Translations under genes and position numbers: made by a program
From: Ignavibacteria bacterium
GTDB taxonomy: Bacteria; Bacteroidota; Ignavibacteria; Ignavibacteriales; SURF-24
Length of the DNA stretch: 64,000 bases
Direction: 5' to 3'
Assembly (NCBI GenBank): GCA_025612245.1
Contig: JAAXKQ010000003.1
Span: 124,001-188,000 of the forward strand
The notes under the pieces: model-generated
The model's input: the letters and a program-made list of their open reading frames with translations, nothing else
What the model was told of the DNA's origin: nothing
The model's database searches: none
Part shown: positions 1 through 8,145 of the stretch, one piece after another
How the letters are laid out: each line of letters begins with the position of its first letter
Numbering within the stretch: position 1 is the stretch's first letter

Positions 1-225
1 TTCTTTCAGGATTTCATTTCCACGGAACGGATGGTCCTCAAGCGAGGGGTACATCTCATAATCAAAATCATGAAGCAGGGCCACATTGCCCCAGTATTCA
101 ATATCTTCGCCAAATTTCTTTGCATATGCCCTTACACAGGTTTCAACTGCATAGGCATGCTTCAATAAACTTTCACCTTTAGTATGTTCCTTTAAGATAG
201 CCAGGCATTCTTCCCTTGTAGCCAT
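1..225 (-). CDS. HD-domain hydrolase, 3' part cut by window edge
   Basis: The first 75 codons of a minus-strand gene are present; the rest lies left of the window. The start is the ATG preceded by a GGAG ribosome binding site. The translation shows an early His in SLLKHAYAVE, then the paired His-Asp in ALLHDFDYE, which is the metal-binding pattern of HD-superfamily phosphohydrolases. Small stand-alone HD proteins of this kind are often annotated as HDIG-type hydrolases, but the substrate is not predictable from the family. The last part of the domain, with the final Asp ligand, is not visible, so activity cannot be judged. Confidence 0.7.
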   Translation of the reverse strand, partial: MATREECLAILKEHTKGESLLKHAYAVETCVRAYAKKFGEDIEYWGNVALLHDFDYEMYPSLEDHPFRGNEILKE

Positions 226-355
226 TTTTTCTCCTTACTTAATAGATCAATACAAAATTAAAATTTTCCTCGGAGGCCTTCCGCTTTCACTCGGGCTAAC
301 CGTTTTTAAGTTTCTTCAGGAATTAAAACCTCACCCTGGAGAAAAAGCTAAAGCC

Positions 356-994
356 TCAGGGATTAAAACTCGGGCACACTCCACCAAGCACGCATTCCTG
401 GCATTTGGGACGGCGTGCAACACAGGTTTTGCGTCCGTGACTTATAAGGTAATGCGACGAGTTGATCCACTCCTCTTTTGGCAGCAGTTCCTTCAGGCGC
501 ATTTCAATTTTTACTGGGTCGTCAGACTCTATAAACCCCAGGAGGTTTGCCAGCCTTTTAACGTGTGTATCCACGGCAATTGCCGGTATCCCAAAGGCAT
601 TGGCAGCAACAACCGATGCGGTTTTCCTTCCCACACCCGGCAGCTCGGTAAGCGCGTCAAAGTCGCGCGGAACCTCGCCTCCGTACTTTTCCACCAGAAC
701 TTTTGAGCAGTTCTTTATGCTTTTTGCCTTATTACGGTAAAAACCGGTTGAAAAAATGTCCTTTTCCAGCTCCTCAACCGGCACATTAAGGAAGTCTCCA
801 GGAGATTTATACTTTTTGAAAAGGTCTTTTGTTACAATATTCACCCTGGCGTCGGTGCACTGCGCAGAAAGAATTGTCGCAATTATGAGCTCAAAAGGGT
901 TCGTAAAGTCGAGCGCCGATTTTACGGTCGGATATTCTTCCTTCAGGATATCGAACACCTTCCTGGCGTGCTGTTTTTCTTTATCTGTCGGCAT
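356..994 (-). CDS. nth: Endonuclease III, DNA glycosylase/AP lyase
   Basis: The 212-residue product matches the usual length of bacterial Nth, the base-excision-repair enzyme that removes oxidised pyrimidines and cleaves the abasic site. The helix-hairpin-helix LPGVGRKTA carries the catalytic Lys, followed by the catalytic Asp in AVDTHVKR. The C-terminus has the [4Fe-4S] loop C-x6-C-x2-C-x5-C (CVARRPKCQECVLGGVC). All catalytic and cluster residues are present, so the enzyme should be intact. Its start overlaps the end of the upstream ferredoxin-like gene by 14 bases, indicating co-transcription and probable translational coupling. Confidence 0.95.
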   Translation of the reverse strand: MPTDKEKQHARKVFDILKEEYPTVKSALDFTNPFELIIATILSAQCTDARVNIVTKDLFKKYKSPGDFLNVPVEELEKDIFSTGFYRNKAKSIKNCSKVLVEKYGGEVPRDFDALTELPGVGRKTASVVAANAFGIPAIAVDTHVKRLANLLGFIESDDPVKIEMRLKELLPKEEWINSSHYLISHGRKTCVARRPKCQECVLGGVCPSFNP

Positions 995-1322
995 CTTTGT
1001 TAAACCTCTTATCCTTAATCTTAAGTCTTTCGACGGGTACGTTATTTATAATATGACTTTGAATAATTTCCTCCACGTCCTCAAGCTTCACGCCGCCATA
1101 CCAGACCTGTTCGGGGTAGACGACTATGGAAGGACCGAACTCGCAGGCATCCAGGCATCCGGAAGTGTTTGCCCTTACGAGGTGGTTTAAGCCCAGCTGC
1201 TTCAGCCTTTTCTTGAACTCTTCGCGTATGGCAGGTGAGTTTTTATCGGAACAGCAGCCCCTGGGATGACCTTCGGGCCTTTTGTTTTCACAGACAAAAA
1301 TGTGCTTTTCGTAGCGTTTCAT
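981..1322 (-). CDS. Thioredoxin-like [2Fe-2S] ferredoxin
   Basis: This 113-residue protein belongs to the thioredoxin-fold [2Fe-2S] ferredoxin family (Shethna-type/NuoE-like). The four expected cysteines are visible: one near residue 11 (HIFVCEN), one in RGCCSD, and two in the loop SGCLDACEFGP. The tail VVYPEQVWYGGV is also characteristic of the family. It likely acts as a small soluble electron carrier. It is the promoter-proximal gene of a two-gene unit with nth. The pairing may be incidental or could serve cluster/redox maintenance; no direct partner is indicated by the sequence. Confidence 0.85.
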   Translation of the reverse strand: MKRYEKHIFVCENKRPEGHPRGCCSDKNSPAIREEFKKRLKQLGLNHLVRANTSGCLDACEFGPSIVVYPEQVWYGGVKLEDVEEIIQSHIINNVPVERLKIKDKRFNKDADR

Positions 1323-1572
1323 TTAACTTTCTTTCGTTTTTCTTAAAAACAAAGATAAAAAAATTTAGGTTCAGAAATCCATACGGGCAAAAGAAAATCA
1401 GGACTTAATATCTCGGTTAAAAATGCAAAAAGGTGGGAAAAATCCGTTTCTTTCACATATTTTTAAATATTTTTCAGAATTTTTTCCGAAAATGCCCTCT
1501 GTAACCATATATATATGTATAGAGAAAAACTTTTGTTGCGGATTATAGCCAATAACCTGAAAAATACTTAAT

Positions 1573-1725
1573 ATGGAAAAAAGATTGCTCATTCAGATAT
1601 TAAAAAAGCTGGAAGAAAAGAAAGAAAAGCGGGAGTACGAGAGGCTTTACTCCCTGTTGCAGAAGAATGCCGTTCCCGTTGAAAAGGAAATTCCGGACAA
1701 AGGGTCCCTGCGAGTTAAAAAATAG
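1573..1725 (+). CDS. Small highly charged protein, 50 residues, unknown
   Basis: A short open frame starts MEKRLLIQILKKLEEKKEKR and ends in RVKK. It is rich in Lys and Glu with a heptad-like spacing of Leu/Ile, so it may form a single amphipathic or coiled-coil helix. There is no strong Shine-Dalgarno sequence. It lies divergent to the ferredoxin-nth pair. A palindrome followed by a T-run lies 270 bases downstream. Nothing in it matches a family I recognise. The alternative is a non-coding spacer, because the minus-strand frame across the same place is equally short. Confidence 0.3.
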   Translation: MEKRLLIQILKKLEEKKEKREYERLYSLLQKNAVPVEKEIPDKGSLRVKK

Positions 1726-2083
1726 ACACCGGTTCTGCCTTCTGACCTTGCGGGGTCCCTTCTGTCCGAACTTAAATGCTGTTTATCCTGGATTAAATTT
1801 GCTGCATTTTATAAAAACCGTAAGCGCTATTCCATCTTAGGGGAAGTGGGATACTTTAGATTCATTTTATACTAATATTTTCCGGTTTTTCCTAACAGCC
1901 AAATTTCCAAACGCCGGAAGGTTGAGGCAGGATCAAGAGAGATTTCTTTTGTGGGGAAAGATTTATAAAAGACATTCTAATGGGCACTAAACGAAGCGCG
2001 CTTCCTGGGCTTTTTTTTAATTCATTGTCGAAACTTCTTAACGTCGCATTTGCTGACTACACATTAAAAGACGACCTAATAAA
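1726..2083. other. Intergenic region without recognisable gene
   Basis: About 360 bases with scattered stops in all frames. Near its right end is a 12-base perfect palindrome, GAAGCGCGCTTC at 1993-2004, followed seven bases later by eight T residues (2011-2018). It could terminate plus-strand transcription coming from the small frame at 1573. No RNA gene or mobile element is visible. Confidence 0.4.
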
Positions 2084-3514
2084 TTATTTAAGTAAAAGCA
2101 TCTTTTTTGCTATATAATTATCCTCTATTTTAATTATATAAAAATAAATCCCGCTCGCAACATTTTCTCCTTTTGAATTTTGCCCATTCCAAATGATTTT
2201 CTTTTCTCCTGGTTTTTGTTCTTCATTTATAAGAGTGGATATTTTTTCTCCCAATAAATTATAAATACTTAGTGTTACACTTGTCGAATTTTTGAGTATA
2301 TATACTATAGTAGTACTTTGATTAAATGGATTTGGGAAATTTCTTAGTGAGCATCCTTCAGATATCTGTGTTGATAACCTTTTAACTGATGTAATGGGTT
2401 TTATTGGCTCATTTACAACCCATTTTATCCAGCCGTATATTGTATTCGCCATTTGCCTGTAGCCTAAGATGTTTGGATGCACTGCATCATTTTCAGGGTA
2501 GCCGTTCAATGGGTCAATGGTCAGTTCCGTAGGTATTAAATATACATTATTATAGCTCTTATAATGGCTGATATATTTCTGGACTAACCTGTGTTGAATT
2601 CTTTTCCAACGCCAGTATGTATATTGATCCCCAAAATTTAATTTATATGCTGTCTCCCTCACGTTAGGAGCTGTTGTTAAGCAGATACCAATTTTTGCGT
2701 TCGGAATTTCCATCTGGACTTTCTTTATAAGTAGGTCCGAATACAAAAACATCGTGTCAATGGAATAATCTATTATGGGTACAGAATCAGAATTAATCCA
2801 AATGCAGTCATTTATTCCCAGTTCAAATGTGATAATAGCAGGAGTCATGCCATTATATTTTTCTTTTAGATACCTGGATAAGCTGAAGTTGCTCTTCCCA
2901 CCACCATCTAAACTTACAAAAGGGCTGGATGTATCAGCAAAAAACCAGTTCCAGGTTCTACCTCCATGACCCACAAAACCCGCAGTGCCTTTCGTACCCG
3001 TTCCCAAACATTTTATTATTGCTTTATCTCTCTCAATTAATGAGTCCGTGATAGCTTGTGGATACCATCCGGCCTCAGTCAAACTGTTCCCTACTATTAA
3101 TAACTTTAAGGTATCCTTGAAGCCCGTAAAACGTTCTACAATATGAAGAGCGCAACTGCTACTATCCAAAAATTTATTATTTTTGTCGAACACCGAAATG
3201 GCAAACCTGTACGATCCGGTATCCGATGCAGCAGGAACTATCTTCCACTTATTCTCAGCCATCGCTCCTATCGGGCAATCTACCAGGAAAGAATAATTCT
3301 GGATATTCTCAGCTAAAACTATATCCTGGAAAAAGATATCTGTTTCAATTCCATGTACTACAAATATGGCAGGAGGTAATGTAAGTTCAATTTTCTTAGT
3401 TGAATTTTTTTCAGATCCACAGAAAGTCTTCGCGAAGGATACAACATCTTCGGTAATAGAAAAAAGGAAGAGGGGCAAAAGAAATAAATTGCTGATTACC
3501 AGGTTGCATAACAT
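2084..3514 (-). CDS. Secreted SGNH/GDSL hydrolase with T9SS sorting domain
   Basis: The product is a 476-residue SGNH-family esterase-like protein exported by type IX secretion. I chose the ATG at 3514 because it has an AAAGGA site 11 bases upstream and begins a signal peptide (MLCNLVISNLFLLPLFLFS); the frame stays open a further 57 codons. SGNH blocks are visible: GNSLTEAGW with the nucleophile Ser, a Gly-rich GHGGRTWN, ELGINDC with the oxyanion Asn, and DAVHPNILGY with the catalytic Asp/His pair. The last 90 residues are a type A C-terminal sorting domain (NFPNPFNQSTTI ... SGIYFY ... KKMLLLK), which in this phylum directs proteins through T9SS to the cell surface. A carbohydrate-ester substrate is plausible but not shown. 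Confidence 0.85.
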   Translation of the reverse strand: MLCNLVISNLFLLPLFLFSITEDVVSFAKTFCGSEKNSTKKIELTLPPAIFVVHGIETDIFFQDIVLAENIQNYSFLVDCPIGAMAENKWKIVPAASDTGSYRFAISVFDKNNKFLDSSSCALHIVERFTGFKDTLKLLIVGNSLTEAGWYPQAITDSLIERDKAIIKCLGTGTKGTAGFVGHGGRTWNWFFADTSSPFVSLDGGGKSNFSLSRYLKEKYNGMTPAIITFELGINDCIWINSDSVPIIDYSIDTMFLYSDLLIKKVQMEIPNAKIGICLTTAPNVRETAYKLNFGDQYTYWRWKRIQHRLVQKYISHYKSYNNVYLIPTELTIDPLNGYPENDAVHPNILGYRQMANTIYGWIKWVVNEPIKPITSVKRLSTQISEGCSLRNFPNPFNQSTTIVYILKNSTSVTLSIYNLLGEKISTLINEEQKPGEKKIIWNGQNSKGENVASGIYFYIIKIEDNYIAKKMLLLK

Positions 3515-3993
3515 AAAACAGCATCCTTTATTGTGGAATAAAATGAGCTGTCCGAAATTTAGTAGTAAACTGTCAGATGCAAGCTCGGAGATATAAGATT
3601 TGAGTCTCTCCTGGAAAGTAATTGAAAACTGAGGAATAACAAAAGCCCAATTCACAGTACCATGATTCACTTCCTTGAGATTCACCGACAGGCTAAGTAA
3701 ATCATTTTCATTGCAGCATTTTCAGATATTCTATGAACTCCATTCTGATAATTTTGTCTATGGGCAGCGCACAAAAAGAGTTCCTGATCTTTTGGAAGAA
3801 GCACTTGGTTTTACGTTATTGGTGGTCTCAATATGGGTCTGTATGTCACATATGAATATTTCCTGGCATACATCCATAAAATTTTGTATTCCAGGTCTCC
3901 CAAAGTCCACTGACTGGTTTTCGGGAAGGTTCAAGAGTCAGAACGACCCATCCAGTTACGGGGGAATTTCAAGTTCAAGATTTTCCTCGTTAA
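3515..3993. other. Intergenic region, no gene supported
   Basis: Roughly 480 bases between the SGNH hydrolase start and tRNA-Glu. A plus-strand open frame from 3675 runs through the tRNA terminator and into the tRNA, and its translation resembles no known family. The minus strand has only short frames. I see no insertion-sequence ends or other repeats here. Confidence 0.4.
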
Positions 3994-4032
3994 AAACAAA
4001 AAACCCCGAAATTTGCTCAAATTCGGGGTTTT
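3994..4032 (-). terminator. Rho-independent terminator of tRNA-Glu
   Basis: Reading the minus strand, AACCCCGAA pairs with TTCGGGGTT around a short loop, followed directly by a run of T residues. It begins a few bases after the tRNA 3' end, so it is the natural terminator of that transcript. Confidence 0.85.
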
Positions 4033-4036
4033 AGTG

Positions 4037-4110
4037 TAGCGCGTACCGGATTCGAACCGGTGGTCTCCGCCTTGAGAGGGCGGCGTCCTAAGCCACTAGA
4101 CGAACGCGCC
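4037..4110 (-). tRNA. tRNA-Glu (anticodon CTC)
   Basis: The minus strand folds as a cloverleaf of 74 bases. The acceptor GGCGCGT pairs with ACGCGCT (a G-T wobble at the end pair), and the D arm contains TAGTGGCTTAGGAC. The anticodon stem CCGCC/GGCGG encloses the loop CTCTCAA, giving anticodon CTC for Glu. The T arm ACCGG-TTCGAAT-CCGGT is intact. CCA is not encoded. A strong terminator follows. Confidence 0.95.
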
Positions 4111-4186
4111 AGTGTATTTCTAGCTATATCCTTCTTCTCAGAATTGTAATTACAAATGTAACAAATCCCGGCCTTTCTTCCAAAGC

Positions 4187-4543
4187 TTATTTCAACAAAA
4201 TCATCTTCTTTATGTTCATGTAACTGCCGGCTTTTAACTGCAGGAAATAGATTCCGCTTGGCAGGTTTTCACCGTTAAATTCAAGCGTATAATCCCCCGC
4301 AGGCCTTACTGAATCGACAAGGTTGGCTACTACAACTCCCAGTGCATTAAATACCTTTAGTGAGACGCGCGACTCTTCAGGAATTGTAAACCTTACGGTT
4401 GTGGTCGGATTAAAAGGATTAGGATAGTTCTGGTACAGGTTATAGCTCAACTCTGGCCTTTTGTCCGCAAGAGCCGGCTGTGCACCATTACTCAAGAGCG
4501 GGAACATAATCCCCAGAAGAAACAAGTATATAATTCTCTTCAT
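4187..4543 (-). CDS. Cargo-less secreted protein: signal peptide plus T9SS sorting domain
   Basis: The 118-residue product begins with a signal peptide (MKRIIYLFLLGIMFPLLSNG). After about 20 linker residues it consists almost entirely of a type A T9SS C-terminal sorting domain: NYPNPFNPTTTVRF, then LKVFNALG, then LPSGIYFLQL, ending KKMILLK. Sorting domains normally sit on the end of large cargo proteins and are removed at the surface. Here there is no catalytic or binding domain between signal and sorting domain. The reading frame is clean and complete. It may be the remnant of a larger gene or a true mini-substrate. It is transcribed toward the tRNA gene. Confidence 0.8.
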   Translation of the reverse strand: MKRIIYLFLLGIMFPLLSNGAQPALADKRPELSYNLYQNYPNPFNPTTTVRFTIPEESRVSLKVFNALGVVVANLVDSVRPAGDYTLEFNGENLPSGIYFLQLKAGSYMNIKKMILLK

Positions 4544-4712
4544 TTACATCCTCCCCTGCTGTTTTACCGGGTATATATTAGTAATAAACAGTTTTTTGGG
4601 ATAAAAAAACAGTAAAATTAATTTCATAATTCGTTTTCTTTAATTTAAGATTTATATTTATAATATAAAATACTTCAGAACAATGCTTATAATATTTTAA
4701 ACGAGGTACGGC

Positions 4713-5684
4713 ATGAAAAAATTCCGAATGATGTCCTTTTTTTTCCTCCTGGGACCGTCTTTCCTTCCTAACTTCATAATAGAGACCGATACAGGCGGCG
4801 GGAATAAACCCGAGACAGCAAAAGACGAATTTAAGTCTCCTGAACTGGAAAAAGTGGCCTCGGGCCTCAAATTCCCGGAAGGACCAGCCTGGAACGGGAA
4901 AGATACTCTCTATGTCTCAAACTGCTACGGCGACTGGATTACGCGAATAAAAGCCGATAAGGCGGATACATTCCTACAGGCTCCTTCAAAGCCTTACCAG
5001 TTCGAAAAAACAAACGGACTTACGGTTTATAAAGACGGCAGCATTTTTGCCTGCGAATACGGAAAAGGGGCTATTTTAAGATTCTTCCCCAATGGCACCT
5101 GTCAGGCTGTCTCGGAAGGATTTCAGGGCAAAAGATTCAAAAAGCCTAACGACCTGGCTTTCGGTCCCAAAGGCGACCTTTATTTTACCGATCCCCTGGC
5201 ATACGACAAAAATAACCTGGACGGAGTGATCTATATGATCTCCGCAGATTTTAAGACCACAAAACCTGTGTACTCGGGACTCGGGTTTCCAAACGGAATT
5301 GCTTTTTCTTCGGACGGAAAGTTCGCTTACGTCTGCGAATCCGCTTTCCAGAGGATAATTAGATTTCCCGTGAAGGAAGATGGAACTTTCGGCGACTATA
5401 CGGTATTTGTGGACCTCCCCGGAGGTGACCCCGACGGGATCGGATTTGACGTCGAAGGCAACCTTTATGCAGCTCATTTCGGAGGAGGCGGCGTCTACAT
5501 TATTTCTCCCGATGGAAAAATAAAGGGTAAGATACTTACGCCGGGCAAAAAACCGAGTAACGTGGAATTTGCCGGAGACGACCTTAAGACACTCTATATT
5601 ACAGAGGATGAAACAAACGCTGTTTATAAAACAAAAGTCGACATCCCGGGTTTAAGGCTTTTCTATTCGCCTGAAATAAAATAG
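4713..5684 (+). CDS. SMP-30/gluconolactonase-like beta-propeller, exported
   Basis: The 323-residue protein has an N-terminal hydrophobic signal-like segment. From about residue 45 it carries a six-bladed SMP-30/gluconolactonase/LRE-like propeller. Typical blade signatures are FPEGPAW, KTNGLTV, KKPNDLAFGPKGDLYFTD, FPNGIAFSSDG and GDPDGIGFDVEGNLYAA. The Glu in FPEGP, the Asn in PND and the Asp in DPDG match the family's metal-binding positions. The family hydrolyses lactones or sugar-acid esters with a divalent metal. The substrate and the exact cell location (periplasm or surface) are inferred. It is monocistronic and converges on the histidine kinase gene. Confidence 0.85.
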   Translation: MKKFRMMSFFFLLGPSFLPNFIIETDTGGGNKPETAKDEFKSPELEKVASGLKFPEGPAWNGKDTLYVSNCYGDWITRIKADKADTFLQAPSKPYQFEKTNGLTVYKDGSIFACEYGKGAILRFFPNGTCQAVSEGFQGKRFKKPNDLAFGPKGDLYFTDPLAYDKNNLDGVIYMISADFKTTKPVYSGLGFPNGIAFSSDGKFAYVCESAFQRIIRFPVKEDGTFGDYTVFVDLPGGDPDGIGFDVEGNLYAAHFGGGGVYIISPDGKIKGKILTPGKKPSNVEFAGDDLKTLYITEDETNAVYKTKVDIPGLRLFYSPEIK

Positions 5685-5702
5685 TTCTCCAATTGATCTA
5701 TT

Positions 5703-5732
5703 AGGGGCGGGTTACTTCTGTGCCCGCCCTTA
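5703..5732. terminator. Hairpin between convergent genes
   Basis: AGGGGCGGG pairs with CCCGCCCT across a loop of about 11 bases, with one bulged base. It lies between the SMP-30-like and histidine-kinase stop codons and reaches into the latter. No long T-run follows on either strand, so termination efficiency is uncertain. Confidence 0.4.
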
Positions 5733-7115
5733 ACTCTCTGCTACAGAGGGCAAGGTAATCCTGAAGCACGCCCCCGGGTTATTTTCCGAGGCCATCCTCG
5801 AAGGGCTTTCGACACAAATTGTTCCTTTGTGACGCTCAATGATCTGCTTTACAACGGAAAGCCCCATTCCGGAACCCTCATAGCCCCCGTGCCTTATATT
5901 TGACCCCCTGTAAAACTCCTCAAAAATTCTGCCTAACTCGCTTTCAGGGACCCCGATTCCATCATCACAAAGCTCAATCAGCAGCTGATTATCTTTATCC
6001 GAAATCACAATTTCAATCCTTCCCCCGAGGCCGATATATTTAATCGAGTTGCTTAAGAGGTTCGAAAAAGCCACCTCCAGCAGTCCCCTGTCGGCATGCA
6101 AAAATATCTTCCCGTGCCTTTCATCCTTGAGGGCTATTTCCGCCTTTTTCTGCTCTGCCGTTACGCGGTGTTGTTCAATTATTGAGCACAGGAGCTCTTC
6201 CGGCTTAATTTCTTCCTCGGAAAGCTCATTTAAGAGTTTAAGCCTGGATAAGCGCAGTATGTTATTAATCATCTGAATCGTCTCTTCAGTCCTCTTCCTG
6301 GCACGCTGGAGTCTGTCTGCTACTTCCGGAATAACCTGCCCCAGGAACCCGCCAAGTATAAGGTCCAGGTATGACTGTACGGCCGCAACCGGGGTTTTTA
6401 TCTCATGCACCACACCCATTATGTACTTCTGTTTTTCAATTTCTGCCAGGTTAAGCTTTTTTAGCGTTTCCACCAAATCCTGCTCTCTTCTATAGAGCTC
6501 ATGTGCAATTTTATTTGCCAGTGTCACGCTTACAAACATCATTACGCTGAAAATTATGAGAAAGACTATGATGAAATTAAGATTATTATAGATAGGGTGC
6601 ATGAAAAGCCCGTAAACGCCGTAGTGAGGCAGAACTCCCAGGTACTCTAAGGAAACCATCAGTGAAAACATCAGGACCACAAAGCCAGAGATTGTATAGA
6701 TCACATAGCCCGGGAGGATCAGGCTTCCAATGATCATGTGGAAAATAAAGAACATGTAAAGAGGATTTTCAATTCCTCCGGCAAAGTAAACCAGCAGCAT
6801 CAGCGTGGCCAGGTCGAATATCATCTGCAGAAGCGAGAGATGAAGCGCGTGGAATTTCTCGGGACCTTCCTTAATAAACCGTCCGAAATAATGAAAACAC
6901 GCGTTGTAAGAAAGAATTACAAGTGTTATAATGACATATGCAGCCATCTGTACGTGTCCCAGCGGGAGCTTCATAATAAACTCCAGCCCGAGCTGCATTG
7001 CAATAAGCATTGCAACTGCACCGTACCTGAGCTTAATGAGCCACAGATTCCTTCTTTTAACTGAGGCCCAGAACTCCGGGTAATCGCCTGCCCATGCGGG
7101 AATTAATGAAATCAT
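5730..7115 (-). CDS. Membrane sensor histidine kinase, RegB-like sensor region
   Basis: About six membrane segments fill the N-terminal 200 residues, followed by a dimerisation/phosphoacceptor domain (VVHEIKTPVAAVQ, phospho-His) and an ATPase domain with N box (FSNLLSNSIKY), G1 box (CDDGIGVP) and G2 box (EGSGMGLSVVKQ). Between membrane segments is GGIENPLYMFFIFHMIIGS, resembling the GGxxNPF quinone-sensing motif of RegB/PrrB redox kinases. The ATG at 7115 has a GGAA site; a GTG five codons upstream is an alternative. No response regulator gene is adjacent, so it is an orphan kinase here. Redox or quinone sensing is an inference from the motif. Confidence 0.85.
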   Translation of the reverse strand: MISLIPAWAGDYPEFWASVKRRNLWLIKLRYGAVAMLIAMQLGLEFIMKLPLGHVQMAAYVIITLVILSYNACFHYFGRFIKEGPEKFHALHLSLLQMIFDLATLMLLVYFAGGIENPLYMFFIFHMIIGSLILPGYVIYTISGFVVLMFSLMVSLEYLGVLPHYGVYGLFMHPIYNNLNFIIVFLIIFSVMMFVSVTLANKIAHELYRREQDLVETLKKLNLAEIEKQKYIMGVVHEIKTPVAAVQSYLDLILGGFLGQVIPEVADRLQRARKRTEETIQMINNILRLSRLKLLNELSEEEIKPEELLCSIIEQHRVTAEQKKAEIALKDERHGKIFLHADRGLLEVAFSNLLSNSIKYIGLGGRIEIVISDKDNQLLIELCDDGIGVPESELGRIFEEFYRGSNIRHGGYEGSGMGLSVVKQIIERHKGTICVESPSRMASENNPGACFRITLPSVAES

Positions 7116-7263
7116 AGTATATGTTTCCACTGAAAACCCATGTTTGAAAATAATCTATGCTATTATTTTATATTAGTCAATAGAACGATCAAACCCTTCA
7201 AATTGTGTTGAATTATACCCTGCCCCCCCTTATCTTTGAGTATTAATTTGAGATGGTTAACCT

Positions 7264-7662
7264 ATGAAATACAATATTATTTTCGCGCTTGTCTTTGCAG
7301 CACTGATTGTAATAGCGGGATGCAAGGATACAGTTACAAACCAGAGCATTGATGAACACCAGATACCGGCTTCAAATGTCAGCTATAACAGGGATATTCA
7401 GCCGCTTTTTCAGGTAAAATGCAACAGCTCCGGCTGCCACGATGACCAGAGCAGGGCCGGCGGCTTAAGCTTTACGACCTATCAGAATACAACTTCAGAT
7501 CCTACGATAATTGTGGCCGGTTATCCCGATAACAGCCGCCTTATATGGGCAATTCAGCCCGGCGCCTCGAACCAGATGCCTCCTATTGACCGCCCGCAAT
7601 TGACAAAAAACCAGCGGGATGGAATAACAACGTGGATAAAAGAAGGTGCCAGGCCAAATTAA
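7264..7662 (+). CDS. Mono-haem c-type cytochrome lipoprotein
   Basis: The 132-residue protein starts with a lipoprotein signal ending in the lipobox VIAGC. The mature part reads SYNRDIQPLFQVKCNSSGCHDD, a C-x4-CH haem attachment site. A downstream QMPP could provide the axial Met. The layout (IQPLF..KC....CH ... GGLSF ... MPP ... I..WI..GA) is that of small cytochrome-c-like domains common in Bacteroidota, and it probably acts in periplasmic electron transfer. The next gene overlaps its last 17 bases. The x4 spacing is less common than CxxCH but occurs in true multihaem cytochromes. Confidence 0.75.
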   Translation: MKYNIIFALVFAALIVIAGCKDTVTNQSIDEHQIPASNVSYNRDIQPLFQVKCNSSGCHDDQSRAGGLSFTTYQNTTSDPTIIVAGYPDNSRLIWAIQPGASNQMPPIDRPQLTKNQRDGITTWIKEGARPN

Positions 7663-8116
7663 ACAGAATTCCGGGGCTTACCTGATAGAAATCCACATAA
7701 CAGAGGATTTTACGATCAGACAGGGGCGCTTCCGCGGTGAGAAACTTTCCGCCGGATATTATTACTATACGGGCAGCGCACAGAAAAACCTCCGTCAAAG
7801 GATCAGCCGCCATTACAGGAAAAATAAAACCCTGCACTGGCACATAGATCACATTACTTCTTATACGGGAAATGTAATTGCAAACTGCTGGATTTTTGAG
7901 GATGCCCCGAAAGAAACCGAGTGCCATATTGCAGAGAGTCTGATTTCAGGATTTAACTTCAGGAGTGTTATAAAAGGTTTTGGAAGCTCCGACTGCAAAA
8001 TCTGCCAGGCGCATTTGCTGGCAGGAAAGGAAAGCCCCTTACCCCTGCAAATATTTAGCCGCGGCAGAAAAAAGTTCCTCCGCGGCATAAAAGTTAGAAT
8101 ATTTACTGAAGAATGA
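7646..8116 (+). CDS. DUF123 / GIY-YIG-like nuclease family protein
   Basis: Translation from a GTG start gives 156 residues with the DUF123 pattern: GAYLIEI, then GYYYYTGSAQKNLRQRISRH, then LHWHIDHITSY. The elements GAY and YTG correspond to the GIY and YIG of the GIY-YIG nuclease fold, followed by the conserved Arg/His. A CxxC-like pair (DCKICQAH) lies near the C-terminus, as in relatives. The family is sometimes fused to endonuclease III in other organisms, but its reaction is not established. It overlaps the cytochrome gene upstream, so it is probably translated from the same mRNA. Confidence 0.75.
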   Translation: MPGQIKQNSGAYLIEIHITEDFTIRQGRFRGEKLSAGYYYYTGSAQKNLRQRISRHYRKNKTLHWHIDHITSYTGNVIANCWIFEDAPKETECHIAESLISGFNFRSVIKGFGSSDCKICQAHLLAGKESPLPLQIFSRGRKKFLRGIKVRIFTEE

Positions 8117-8145
8117 CAGAAGTGCCAGGCGACTACCAGGTTCCG

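Noticed and set aside
1398-1592. Minus-strand frame of 64 codons near 1.5 kb
   Set aside because: It has Ile/Phe-rich low-quality content, no clear ribosome binding site, and overlaps AT-rich spacer.
3675-4034. Plus-strand open frame of 119 codons before tRNA-Glu
   Set aside because: It runs through the tRNA terminator and its translation resembles no protein family.
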